From NCBI GenBank assembly GCA_905250075.1, contig CAJNOP010000010.1, forward strand, positions 806,001 through 870,000: a DNA stretch of 64,000 bases. The letters are read 5' to 3'. This stretch comes from Rotaria sp. Silwood1 (Eukaryota; Rotifera; Eurotatoria; Philodinida; Philodinidae). Under the pieces are notes generated by a model. The model made no database searches. It saw only the letters and a list, made by a program, of their open reading frames with translations, and was not told the origin of the DNA. The stretch's first letter is position 1. Every line of letters starts with the position of its first letter. Position numbers and translations under genes: made by a program. Below are positions 23,512 through 35,300 of the stretch, in pieces.

Positions 23512-25013
23512 AAAAACAGTTCTTTTCAAAATAATAATAACATTAATATACGTTATTGATTGCGAACATTTTTGCTTATCATTGACATTTTCTAATGCTC
23601 TCAAATCAAAATGTCATAATAAATATCTCATTTATGTATATTACCGTAAAAAAAGAATATTAATGAACCAGTTCATTTGAATAGGTTTTATGTGAAATAT
23701 AACAAGAAAAAAAGCAAACCTAAATAATGAATATTAGCTCAAGTTACTGCTTATTATTATTTGCTAGACAAATATATGAGGTTTATTTAGTTCACATCTG
23801 AATATACAGAGATCAATGAATCTTATCGACATTCACATATATCTGTAACATCGTGTAAACAACAACAAATCATAATGGCCATGACAGTCATGTAGTGATG
23901 ATTTTCTTTGACATCGAATAGTTTAAGATTATTGAATATCTCGATCACTTAAAAGAAAAACAATAAATGATAATCATCTATAGACACATAAATCATGAGT
24001 ATTGTTTTATTCATCTTCAAAAGTGTACGTGAGTCAATGGAATGTTTATTCACATATGTTTCCAAAACGAGAAAGTGAGAGAGAGAAAATCAATCTTGTT
24101 AGAAGTGATCATTCACATACATTATAATGCATACAAATTGTTGTTCTTGTTGCATAATCAATGCCATCAGATTCGAGTATCTCGAGGCGATACATCTCTA
24201 GCAAAAGAGCATGTGATGTACCATCATCGTCTAAACACACTAACAATACTCAATATTCATCAAATGAACTGTGTCGTCATATAATCTCACAACTGTCAAT
24301 CATCATAACCATTCCAAAAAGAAAAATGGTATTGTTCATTTAATTTTTATTATTGCCAATAGCATATAGAACAGATGTCCAAGTAGTCAATTGTTACTAC
24401 AGGTAAAACACTTCCTTCTGATTGTGTTAGCTCAAATATAGAAAAAAAAACGAATAGAACAAGTAATTAGCATCGTTTTCTAAGGCATAGTGAAGAATGA
24501 GGAGAAAAGAAAACAACGTAACCGTATGTGTGCGTATATATGTATCACAAAATGATTATCTTTCATGTGATTTGTACAAACAACATTCGGCGGCACACGA
24601 GAGAGACAGAGAGAGAGATTCTCTTGCAGTCTCTCCTATACGTATATGTGATGTAAATGTTAGAGAAAAGAAAGAATAAGAGTAATGCGGAAATTCGACA
24701 CGATTATCCGCAATCATCACTAGACCACAATATTATGAAGCATACAAGCAGGAATCTATTAGCACTCGTGAGTGAGCAAATCATTCACTTTAGTCACTAT
24801 AAATGCAACATCAATATTGTTCATCATTATTTTTAAACTATATTTCTTTGACGTATTAACACTCTAATTCATGTCAACATTCATCTATTATCAAAATTTC
24901 TATGCATTAACACATGACATTGAACAATTCGATCAATTTTGCTTTTGATCATTTCAATAGAGGTTTATACATCAAAATATATTTTCTTTTTACATAATGC
25001 AAGTATATACATA
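23512..25013. other. Intergenic, no gene recognised
   Basis: Short overlapping open frames at 24.0-24.7 kb have no homology that I recognise and no splice context. A purine run gagagagacagagagagaga lies near 24600. Confidence 0.45.
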
Positions 25014-25599
25014 CAGTGGGTACTAAAATTATTTAACAAAGATTATTTTCAAATATTTTGTTTTGTGTAGCCGTGAACAGAAAAAAGGTTACAAATAATG
25101 ATTCGAATATACGAACTTGTTTCTAGCAGAAATATAAGGAAATAAAAATGATTATTTGGTTCCCAAAAATAGGAAATCTGAAAAACCAAAAGGTTAGTTT
25201 TTCTATATTTAGAATACTAGAGTAAATAGTTGTCTAGAAAATGAAATGTCTTCAAGTTTTCGACGACGTTTTCTCGCTGAGCTACAGAAATCTTACGAAA
25301 GCTTCTAAAATCATTTTTTGACCTTCATCAATCAAATTGCTGTATCTCAGCGATAAAACATCGCAGAGAATTCAGAGACATTTCATTTGATGAAAAATTG
25401 TTTATTGTAGCCTTTTAAATGTTGAAAAACCAGGGTTTTGGTTTTTTTGGAGTCTGTATCTTTGCAAATTTGATAATAATTTTTATTTCTTTATATTCTT
25501 CTTGAAAATCATTTTCTCAATATGTGAATTTTTTCTAGCGCTACGGCAGCGGAAAATAGCTGGAAAAAAAATTTTATTGAATAATTTTTGTATTTACTG
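25014..25599. mobile_element. Tc1/mariner-type MITE with TA target site
   Basis: The ends cagtgggtactaaaattatt and, inverted, cagtaaatacaaaaattatt form an imperfect terminal repeat of about 28 bp. TA stands on both sides (25012-25013 and 25600-25601). The interior is also palindromic: gaaatgtcttcaagttttcg (about 25243) pairs with gaaatgtctctgaattctct on the other strand (about 25385). There is no transposase frame. Confidence 0.7.
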
Positions 25600-26083
25600 T
25601 ATATCATCAATAGAATATAATAAATTTATTTTAGAATAGTTGATCATGTATAGAAAGAAGAATGAGTAAGTGAAAGGTCTATTAAATGTACTATTGAACA
25701 AAATAAATAGTTTGTCTATTTCAGTACGAACGAGAATCAAACGATAACAGACATTCTCATGATGTGTGCAGTTGATGAGAAACATTCACTATATTTGATA
25801 GTTGATTGATTGCAATAGAATAATGATGATGAGAGGAGGAGACGTACTGTGCGACAGGATTACCGCCCACACTGTTCCAATCATACTACTTTCAATTAGA
25901 ATATTTTCTATATATGTATATATATACATAGCAGCAAGTCTGCTTATTGTTTATAAATCGATACAATTGACAATGACCACCGACTGAGCAGGCTATAAAA
26001 ATCAAATGCATATTAATCGATCTATCCACTTTATTAATACTTTTTATTTTTTAGATGATGTGAAATATTACACATGCCATGCC
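25600..26083. promoter_or_regulatory. Upstream region of the membrane-protein gene with a splice acceptor
   Basis: The stretch holds no gene of its own. A T-rich tract ending ttttttag (26047-26054) lies 29 nt before the ATG at 26084 and would serve as a 5'-UTR or trans-splicing acceptor. No TATA box can be singled out in such AT-rich sequence. Confidence 0.35.
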
Positions 26084-28413
26084 ATGTTTATTCGATTGTT
26101 TCTTGTTTATGTTCACATTCTTGTTAGCCAAATATTGGCTACTTGTCCATATATTCGTACATCTGTTATATTAGCTGAATGTGTATTTGATACAAATCTT
26201 TATATAACACTTGGTGCAAATATTCTTAATTCAAATTCAATTGATTTTATTGGATATTATTCAATTGGTCAGAATAATAATATTAATAATACACTTATTT
26301 ATAACTTAGGTAATCGTTGGATGTTACTGGTACCATTATTAATAAAATGTACTCATCAACCGGTTAATTTGACATTTACTGAATGTCAATATACAATGAG
26401 ACATAATAAATATCCTAACCGATTCTTATCAACAGCGGAATATATGACAACTCAATTAAGTGTTATGAATATAACTGATCTTGGCATGCAATCAGTTCTT
26501 TTTTTACAACCAGGTTTGTTTTTTTTTATTAACTTTTTGTCAGTGAGTTTACTGTAGAAAGAAATATCAATATTTGAAACTCACAGACAATGTACATACA
26601 TATATGTATATATACGGATGATAGCCAGAATTAAAATACACTAGGACAGAGAAAACTTATTCGAAAATAACAAGGATATTGCACAAAAAATTGATAGTTA
26701 GCGTCGACATTCATTGAAGATCCAACAAAACAGTATAGAAACAACGGGTGTAATTCGCGGAAGAAAGCAGCTGAACGAGAGTACAATACAAATGATAATT
26801 TCAGGATATATTTGAAAATGGCGGATTCATTGATCTACAGAATTGTCTTTATTATTAGAGTTTTATAAGAGACTAGTAGCGTAGCCTCCAGGTCACTAGA
26901 AAGAGATGAGTCTCCAAAATGAATGGTATTCCTGTCGCTAAAGAATCACTTTAGTTTTGTAGTAGAAATTTTCCTCCGCTAGCTATCCTCCTAATGAAAA
27001 CTCTCAAGCTACGTCAAATTAAAAGACATGCTGAAGTGTCAGTAACTAATTGAATTAGAAGTAGAGCCCGTCGCATCTAAAACTTTCGGATTTAGACAAA
27101 CCCGACAGTCTTTAATCAGAAGTGATGTATATATATATGCTTCTTGTCTTGAAGAAGTTAAAATAAAATATAATACTTTTTTTTTCTTTTAGGAGATATT
27201 TCTCTTCGTTCATGTAAAGCTTATGATTGCTCACGAGAATTAGTTTATTTAACAGCATCGAATGAGACATTTAATTTTAAAATAAATTATGAAAAGCCAA
27301 TCAATACTAAATGTCAATATGATGAAGATTGTCAAAATTCATATTCCATTAAAGATCTTATTCATTGTAATAAATTAACAAAAACGTGTGAATGTTTTAA
27401 TGAGAATATATCAAATATTGATATAATAGGTATTGGACGTTTTTGTACAGATTCAATTGATCAAAGTAATTGTACAAAATTTCCGAGACGTTGTTTAAAA
27501 TGGTGTGATAATAGTGAAACATCACATTGTGTTTGTCCAAAATTAACACGTAAAGTGAGAAAAATTAATGGTGTATTTGATTGTGAATTAGAACCATCAG
27601 GTATATGTCGATTTGATGATAATGAAAAGCAAAGAATTGGATCGAATATAAGAAAATGTCCAACAGGTAAAAACAAAACAAAAAAGAAAAAAAAATAACT
27701 ATAATTTTATTATAGGTACATATTGTGATGGTAATAAATGTCGCCCATCAACAATAACTCGACAAATTCATGAAGAATTATTCAATGAGCCTTTTCTTTC
27801 TTCAATACCACCACCACCACCACCACCACCATCAACAACAACATCAATTTATAATTTATTATCTTCAACATATAAACATATTAATCGTCAACATCAAACA
27901 GCAGCATTTATTCGTACATTAATTGCTATAGCAATAGCTATAATATTATTTTTTATTCTTGTTATACTTATTATTATTATAATTATTAAATCACATCGTT
28001 TTCGTGTATCATCAAAATCATCTGATGATAAAGTTTCATCATCTTCATTTGCTCAATCAACATCAACAGCTACATCAGCTGATTCACCAACAAATATTGA
28101 TTATCATCATCAATTACAACAACAACCAATATCAACTGTAATTTCTTCAAATTATGGAAATTATTTAACAAAATCAACATTTGTTCATGGCCTTGTACCA
28201 CAAACAAATTTATCACCTAGATTTCATCGACAACAAAAAACAATTGATGAACGACGACGAGTACCATTACATATTCGATCACCATCATTGTCACGTATTA
28301 ATCCATTTATTGATCATGCATCATTAACAACAAATGAACACTTAACAAAAAAACGAGCACCATTACCTAAAGTAACACATTTACGAAATGGAGATGTTAT
28401 TATATCGGCATAG
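26084..28413 (+). CDS. Cysteine-rich single-pass type I membrane protein, family unknown
   Basis: Three exons join in phase: 26084-26513, 27193-27666 and 27716-28413, giving 533 residues. Residues 1-20 form a signal peptide (MFIRLFLVYVHILVSQILA). The outer part carries several N-glycosylation sites (NNT, NLT, NIT) and, from about residue 195, a cysteine-dense region (CQYDEDCQNS, CNKLTKTCECF, CLKWCDN, CVCP, CPTGTYCDG) that resembles EB/EGF-like modules but fits none cleanly. A run of about eight prolines and a Ser/Thr-rich stalk lead to one membrane helix (about 366-392, almost all Ile/Leu/Ala). The cytoplasmic tail of about 140 residues is rich in Ser, Gln, Arg and His. The upstream Met at 26006 is in frame, but the acceptor at 26054 and the signal peptide favour 26084. 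The function is unknown; a surface receptor or adhesion role is only a guess. Confidence 0.85.
27062..27114. mobile_element. 53-bp internally deleted hAT-like element in intron 1
   Basis: The sequence begins tagagcccgtcg and ends cccgacagtcttta, the same ends as the larger element at 54966-55426. The flanks attagaag (27054-27061) and atcagaag (27115-27122) form an 8-bp target duplication with one mismatch. Only some 25 bases of interior remain. Confidence 0.7.
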
Positions 28414-29109
28414 AAAAAAAAGCTTTTTTTCTTATTCTTGTTTATTCTTACAGAATATGTGTGTTTTCAGCTTTGTATTATATATTCGATATTAAAAATT
28501 ATTTATATCAAACTTCTGTTTTTGTTTTTATTCTACTATTAGGAATATTTGTTTCTGAAAAAAATATTGATCAATTAGAAGGATAACATAGTTAGAGCAT
28601 ATTAAAAGTAGAGGCGACGACACTATGATGCTGTATAGAAAGTTCGAGAAATATTTCTCATTGCATATTATGGTAGGACAAACTGTAATCTCCAGCTGAA
28701 AAATAGAGTCTGTATATGGCTGTTCATGATAAACATAGGATACGTAAACAGGTTGTATACTGTTATAATATTGGATATAGAAAAACCGTCGTATATTTGT
28801 TAAATTGTGGCACGTATAAGGCAAAAATATGATATCGTATACGGTACTTTATTACTATGGATAGGATTACCAGAAAATAAGTTCTGATTACTGTCTTAAA
28901 GTTGCCGTTTGTCACCGTTCACTGACGAAAAACGGACTATAAATGATATCCGTTTTGATCAATCTAGATCTATATTTCTTCTATATATTATAATTCTTCC
29001 ATTGATATGGATACACGAAAAAAGTTCGGTGGAAGCTACACCTCTTATTCTAAATATATAACAAATATTTTTGCCAGGTTCGAACAAATTATTTCTGATC
29101 ACATGAAAT
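28414..29109. other. Intergenic, nothing recognised
   Basis: 3' flank of the membrane-protein gene. The short minus-strand frames at 28528-28824 and 28959-29277 have neither motif nor splice context; the latter overlaps the mariner relic. Confidence 0.45.
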
Positions 29110-29712
29110 TGAAAAAGAGTTACAATTCGCTGGAAACCTAACCAACTGACTGATAACGAGCCGAACGGATTCCAAGATACAAATAAAATTAAGAAAAACC
29201 TTAACATTAAACGTGGCGATTATGCAATATAGTGACAAATGACGAATCATGGTTTTATTAAAAACAACTTTGGCCAAAGTTTTCTAATGCTGTTTGAGTA
29301 ACAAGTGGAAATATTTCACCTGCTGCGGTCTAAGGTGGTCATCTTCCTGCAAGAAATTTTTTGTACTTTTTTCTCAAGACTTATTCTTAGAAACTTGTTC
29401 GAAGTTGAATCAAAAAGCAAAGACCATCATATGAGACATATACAATCAAACTTCGTCACGATAAGGCAAGACCATATGTTCATAAAGATGTTTCTATGTT
29501 TCTTGAATCCGAAGATATCGTGAGCATGATACAATCATCTAATTCTCCTGATTTGACGCTCTGTGATTTTTGGCCGTTCGATCTGACCAGACAACGTCTT
29601 TGTAATCAAAACAGTCAGAAATATTGCATTGTGGTGTAACCAAAATTCTGAACTCAATCACCACAGTGAACTATAAAAACGTTTGATAAAAACATTGAGC
29701 GAATATAATTGG
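29110..29712 (+). pseudogene. mariner transposase remnant (D,D34D)
   Basis: Pieces of a mariner-family transposase can be followed in order: RWKPNQLTD (about 29128), TNDESWFY with the first catalytic Asp (29241), WPKFSNAV, LRHDKARPY with the second Asp (29460), SPDLTLCDFWPF with the third Asp (29565), and TFDKNIERI near the end. Exactly 34 residues separate the second and third Asp, the mariner spacing. Several stops and frame changes break it, and the N-terminal DNA-binding half was not found. Terminal repeats could not be located. An inactive, old copy. Confidence 0.85.
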
Positions 29713-30200
29713 TTATATCAATAGCTAGGGTAACTATTTCGAACATTTAATGAAATAAAATCTTAATAAATTCTTTTCTATATTTTTTCCATCAAGAAAA
29801 CAATATTGTTGGTGTGCTCTGAGTATAACCGACTTTGAAAATCTTGGTGTGATTTAGACGAAAATACAAAGTCGTACATTATCTGTATACTTAAGAACTT
29901 CTGTACAAAGTAAAACTATGTAAGAATTTAAGGTTTTTACTAGATATAAGCTTGTAAGATTAATAGTATATTGAATATGTTAAAACCATAAGAATCAACC
30001 CTAGAGCATTTATCTAAGAAGCCAATGGAAAAAATTGTCATACTCGATATATATGTTTTACTTGTCTAAAACTCTTGCTCATTGGTATATCGATCTGGAT
30101 CATATTGATTTTGACTTTTACACCTAATTATAATTGATAAAATTGTTACAACTAAAAACCCTGGAATGTTATTTTTGCAATTCGTTAAGAAAAATGTTAT
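29713..30200. other. Intergenic, nothing recognised
   Basis: AT-rich spacer between the mariner relic and the next repeat, without open frames of note. Confidence 0.45.
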
Positions 30201-30637
30201 GGGCTTTTGTGTACTCAAAAAGTGAGTACACTATAGGATCGGTCAGTGTGTCCGGCCGGCCGACCGTTTACACGATAACTCTTCAAAGGGTGGTCCGATT
30301 GTGATGAAATTTTGCACATAGAATTATCTCATCAATATCTCGATCGAGTTCAAATACGAGAATGATTTGTCAAGAACTTGCTGAGTTATCGCAAAAATGT
30401 CATTATTTTCTATGCTTTTCTATGCGAACATTAACCTAGTCCGGTTTTCGTAACAAAACAATTTTTCTCTCATAATCAAACAAAACCTCAGCTATTATAT
30501 ACCATTCGATAGAGAATTTCACAGATTACAAAATGGTATATAAAACATTAAGAAGCAAGAAGGCTAAGTCACCTATTGCAAAGATACTTAAACGGAAATT
30601 GCTTCTGTGTTTTTACTTTTTGAAGTACACATAACAC
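30201..30637. mobile_element. Repeat element with inverted gtgtact ends
   Basis: The left end tgtgtactcaaaaagtgagt (from 30208) is itself a palindrome with gagtacac. The right end ttactttttgaagtacaca (30613-30631) is its inverse relative. Inside, cggtcagtgtgtccggccggccgaccg is a short GC-rich hairpin (from 30240), unlike its surroundings. No coding frame; family unknown. Confidence 0.5.
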
Positions 30638-31683
30638 TCGGATTTAAATCCGAGATTTTCATATGTATTTGATAAAGAATAGATATTATAAAAAGAAAAT
30701 GTGATAGGATTATTTTAAAACTTTTCACACCGTTGCAATTTCATGCATGTAATCAAAATAAGTTTTAATAAGTCATAATATTTCGTTAATAATAATGTAA
30801 AAAGCCTGGTTTTTTTTGTATTAGTAACATAAAATTGGGTCGCATACTAAAATATTGAGTTATCAATGTTGTCATAGTTTTGTGGCCTCCCGACTCATTG
30901 ATTCTGCTCTTTTTTATTTATCTTAAGTTATACATACAGAAGTGGAACGAGCTGACGATAGGGTCTAAAGTAGAATTGTCTTGTCTATAATTCTAGGTTT
31001 TTCGTAACTTTATCATATCAACGATGAAGATGGTTAATATATAACTTTTCTTAAGACCAATTACTAATGTCAAGAAATACGGATCGTTTCTGGTCGAAAA
31101 AATTCGGATAAATGGTAGAAACTTGTAAGTAGGACTTCAGCGATCGACTCTGATGTGTTATCACCAGAATTACAACATCCTACGATCAAATTTCTACCAT
31201 TTTCCCGAGCTTTGCATCCGAAAATGGCTTCTTCTCCATGAGAATCCGTCGAAATTATGGAACTCAATTCTTTTGATTCATGGAACATATCAAATAGTAT
31301 TTTTATCAAAGAAGAATAGTGAAGTAGGACTTCAATATATTCAAATTAATAAACTAATTATTTCCACAATAATGTTACAAAGAAAAGATGAACATAAATG
31401 ATGATATACAACATAATTTTGAAGAAAATATTATTTAAATTTCTTTCATTTTAGTACTATAGCACATTGTATAAAATAATTCGTTACAAACAAAATATTC
31501 TAGAATATTACAAAATCTTTTTTTTTCCAAAGATCAACTTTATGACTAATTGAAAATTCCATTTAAAAAGACTAGTGAGATATATAGTATCCTTGGTCGA
31601 TGTTTGACGAGAATGAATTTCTAGAAAATGAGATATTCATTTGATTTTTATTTAAATGTATAATATGTATAAGTTAATATAAT
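30638..31683. other. Intergenic, no gene recognised
   Basis: A perfect 16-bp palindrome tcggatttaaatccga starts it. A 79-codon minus frame (31309-31070) reads like protein in places but has no recognised motif, and its antisense is also open; I leave it out as a gene. Confidence 0.4.
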
Positions 31684-32325
31684 TCAATGAAAATAATATT
31701 CGACAGGTAGTCTTGCTGGTAAAGATGATCCATTAATAAATAAACATTTAATATTATTAAACATATTATGTTCATCATCGATATGCATAAAATTTGAAAG
31801 AAGATTACATTGTTCAGTAATATGAATTGAATGATTATTTTGAAAGAAATCAAGTGGTTCAGGCTATAGAATGCAAAAACAAAAGACAAAATAGCCAAAG
31901 AAATATTTTTGAAAAACCTCACTGTTGGCAATGAAATATATTGTTTGTTAGTTGTTAGTACTTGTCGAACATCATAACAAACGGTTTGATGTCGAGTAAC
32001 AGAACGAATCAATTGTGCTTTCATACCTGATTGAAAACATTTTTTTAAACGACAATCTGGACATTTTGTTCGTGTTTTTACTGTTATTTCACAATTAGAT
32101 TTTCGTGTACATTGTGACGTACCCTATTCAATGGTTTCATATAGGTAATTTTATAAGATAAAAATAGAAACTTACTAATGGTTGCAAAGCATTTCGTCGA
32201 AAAAAAGCTTTACAAGCCATACAAGTCATGACATCAAAATTCATACCTCTTGCCACATCACCACATATGCGACAAATCAATGGTGAACGAAATAAATGTT
32301 TCGTTTTTATACTGTTAGAATTCAT
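31684..32325 (-). CDS. Nuclear receptor-like protein with DNA-binding domain but truncated ligand-binding domain (copy A)
   Basis: Three exons in phase: 32325-32176, 32123-31923 and 31863-31684, giving 176 residues. Zinc finger 1 is C-x2-C-x13-C-x2-C (CRICGDVARGMNF, CMACKAFFRR) and finger 2 is C-x5-C-x9-C-x2-C (CTRKSNC, CPDCRLKKCF), followed by the GM of the C-terminal extension. The P-box is CMACKA, not the usual CEGCKG. The third exon begins like copies B and C (QCNLLSNFMHIDDE corresponds to EWNLLSNITHAYDD), then stops at SSLPARLPVEYYFH just where the ligand-binding helices should start. No remaining ligand-binding sequence is visible downstream. It is either a pseudogene cut at its 3' end or a functional receptor lacking the ligand domain; the open, well-spliced remainder leaves both possible. 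Confidence 0.8.
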
Positions 32326-35300
32326 TAGTATTAAATGATTATGTGTTTGAATAGGAGTGTATACGATTGAAATGATTCAACAATTGGTAATCTTTTTACA
32401 ATATTATAATGATTCAGATGTTTTTGTTTTACAGTATTTTATATATTATCAATGTGACTTCATGTAGTTCTTAGGGTTATGAGTACTCTTACTTTGTTTA
32501 GTATAAATAATGAAAGAATAAGAAGAAAAAAAACTTTCGGTTGCCGCTCAGAAAAGAAAATTTATTAGCAATCGTGCTTTTGTCAACCGAAGAATTTGGA
32601 GGATAGAACGTCGGTTTTGAATGACGAGAAACTACGCAATTATTTTCATTATTCAGATGACTGCAGATACTCTAAATAATCTACCTTTATAATAGAGAAA
32701 TCAAGTCTATTTAAACAGGGAAAGACGTTCTTGTTTATCAAAATAGATACAATTTAATTTTTGAATATATAAATTTTATTATCCAGTGTCTCTTGTGAGT
32801 TATAATAATTCTCATATTGTACAATTCTATGAAAAAATGTTATGTTAAAAAAAAAATGTTATCAACTACTGCAGGAATAACTTGTACCTTAAGTAATATG
32901 TGATATGTTGATGTGAATAGTGCACTCTGCTAATTCAGACTCAATCAATATAACATTTTTTTCTGTCTAAACTCAACGCTGAAGAATGTTATTCGTGACG
33001 ATTTCTGCAGGTCTGACCTACATCGTTTCTAGGCTGTTTGTATCTGTCATTTTATTTCTTCAACATGGTCTGCCGATCTGAAAAAGTCTGCCTATTTTTT
33101 TCTCATGCCAATGTTATTACAATAATACAATAGAATTAAGTATGAATCCTTATGGAAAGTCTAACAAGTGACCGAAACCAATTTACATAACTGAAGTAAA
33201 AGCTCTTTAATGTAGACATTCATGACAATATTGAAGTATTCACTATACAGAGCTGTTTCCTTCTTATGTGTGCACAAAAGCATGTAAGAATCCGAATAGA
33301 ACAAAACAAACCATTCACATTAAGATAGTTTTTCTAGTTGGTTGAAGTCAAAAAAACCATTGATAATTAACCATAGGAAGATGTTCACTAAGGAGCTGTC
33401 TATTTCAAACAAAAGTCACTGAGCAAGAATCCAAAGTGCTCACTGTAATGAGGTATTCACATTATAGAAATTTTTATAATGGAAGTTTATATCTTAGATT
33501 AAACATTTATGAATTGAATAGGCGTGTTACAAAACAAAATTAAAAAAAGGAAAAACATGATTGTTGAGAAAACAAAAGTCTGACCTTTGTTCAAAAAACA
33601 TTCTTAATGAATCTAACAAACAAAATTTCCACTTACAGTATGATAATGAAGAATGGAATGACATTTAATAATTGTTAAATCCGCTGTAGAAAAAAATTGT
33701 TCAATCTTAGTTGCATTAACTGTAATAAAAAGAGGTGACAAGCAAATAAAAATAAATATAGAAATTGATGTCGATGAATTCTTCGAATTGCATTAGATTT
33801 AATTGTGTATAAGTATCCCCAATATTGATTCTGAAATATTTATCAAATTCATTGTATTTAAATGTTATCCATGATAATTAACTTAGCTGTATTTTGTCTC
33901 TAGCAATATATTCACTTTATGAAATAAAACTTTGATATCATAGAAAAAAAATACAGGCCTGACAGGCAAGCTTAGTGGTCTAGTAGGTACTCTAGAATAA
34001 GACAACTTTTGCTTGAATTCAGTCTGATCAGTACAAAAAGAAAAAGTAGAAAATTATCAATTACTGAAAAGTGAAGATGAAATATAGTTTGATTTCTTTC
34101 CATATATTATCGATGAAAGCAATTTAACTAGTAATTGTAATCTCTTGAGAATATAAATATTTAGACAAAACAAACAGGTAAGTTACTAAAACAAATACAT
34201 GGAATACCTATAAGGCTAGTTGTATTTGCTGCATGAGTGCATTCATTAGGATTACTGCATTAGTCATTATGATGCCGAGAAGAATCGATGGGAAAGGAAA
34301 TGTAACCTTCACTTTCAAAAACCATGCGGCTTTTTCTATGAATAGTTTTGATTTGAAAAACTTTTCCGTTTTTTTGCATCTTCGCCTTTAGGCCAACTTG
34401 TACAGATCGCACTTCTTTCTTCTTTCCTTTTTATTTCTTCGTTATATTTCTGTTGGGCTGTAACATGAAAATCATTCCCTGATAAAAATGAAAGAATCTA
34501 TTGATTTAATTCGAATCATAATTGTTCTAATTGCAATGTATCATTATAAATAATTCAACTAGATAAGAAATAAAAAGTACGTGTCTCGACTTTTGTGAAT
34601 TCGTGAAGAAAATTTAATAGTAAAAAAATCTCTCAAAGACTTTCAATGAAAAAAAATCACCATTGTTTTCTCCGCTGAGGTGTTATAAATAGACGTGCTT
34701 AGTGAAGTGAGTAGGCATACTTAAGTATAGGTCAGATTTCAATGAAATGTTTCACCCAACGTTCTTTCACGTTTGACACGACTACTATATATGCACAAAT
34801 GCTTCAAAATTAAGATATAGACTTTCTAAAATGCCTTGATTTATCAGGTTTGTTCTTCATTCAAAAGTACTATTAGATTACAGTAACCATAGATTTAGAA
34901 TCAATCCGAGAAATTCCATTAGGTAATATAAAATTTGTTAGTTTTTCAGAGTAAAAATTTTTCGAGAAAAATTTAGAACAATCTGAATAGTAAAAACTAA
35001 CGTTTTTATGGAAAAAAATCTTACTGTGACTCAAACCAAACCATAACTATGTACAATATAGGAATTGTTCACTATTCAAGGATAGGTTATTGAATGTAAA
35101 GATGATCAAGAAGAACAAAACTAGTTTTCTTCAAAGAAAACCAGATAGGCTTCTTGAAATACGATAAAGGTAAAGGATACTTAACGACATCTTTTGGATT
35201 TTTTTGTCTATTCTTGACTTGTAATCATTATATCGAATAGCTTTAATCAAAACCGAAAATTTTCACTTAATATTCATCGTTAAGATATATTTTATTGTTG

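Noticed and set aside
26006..26083. Upstream Met at 26006 as start of the membrane protein
   Set aside because: A splice acceptor at 26054 lies between it and the signal peptide, and the peptide beginning at 26084 is a standard secretion signal.
28528..29277. Minus-strand open frames of 62-98 codons
   Set aside because: No motif or splice context, and the part overlapping 29110 onward is antisense to the mariner relic.
31070..31309. 79-codon minus frame with some protein-like composition
   Set aside because: No recognised motif, no paired splice sites that extend it, and the opposite strand is equally open; not enough support for a gene.
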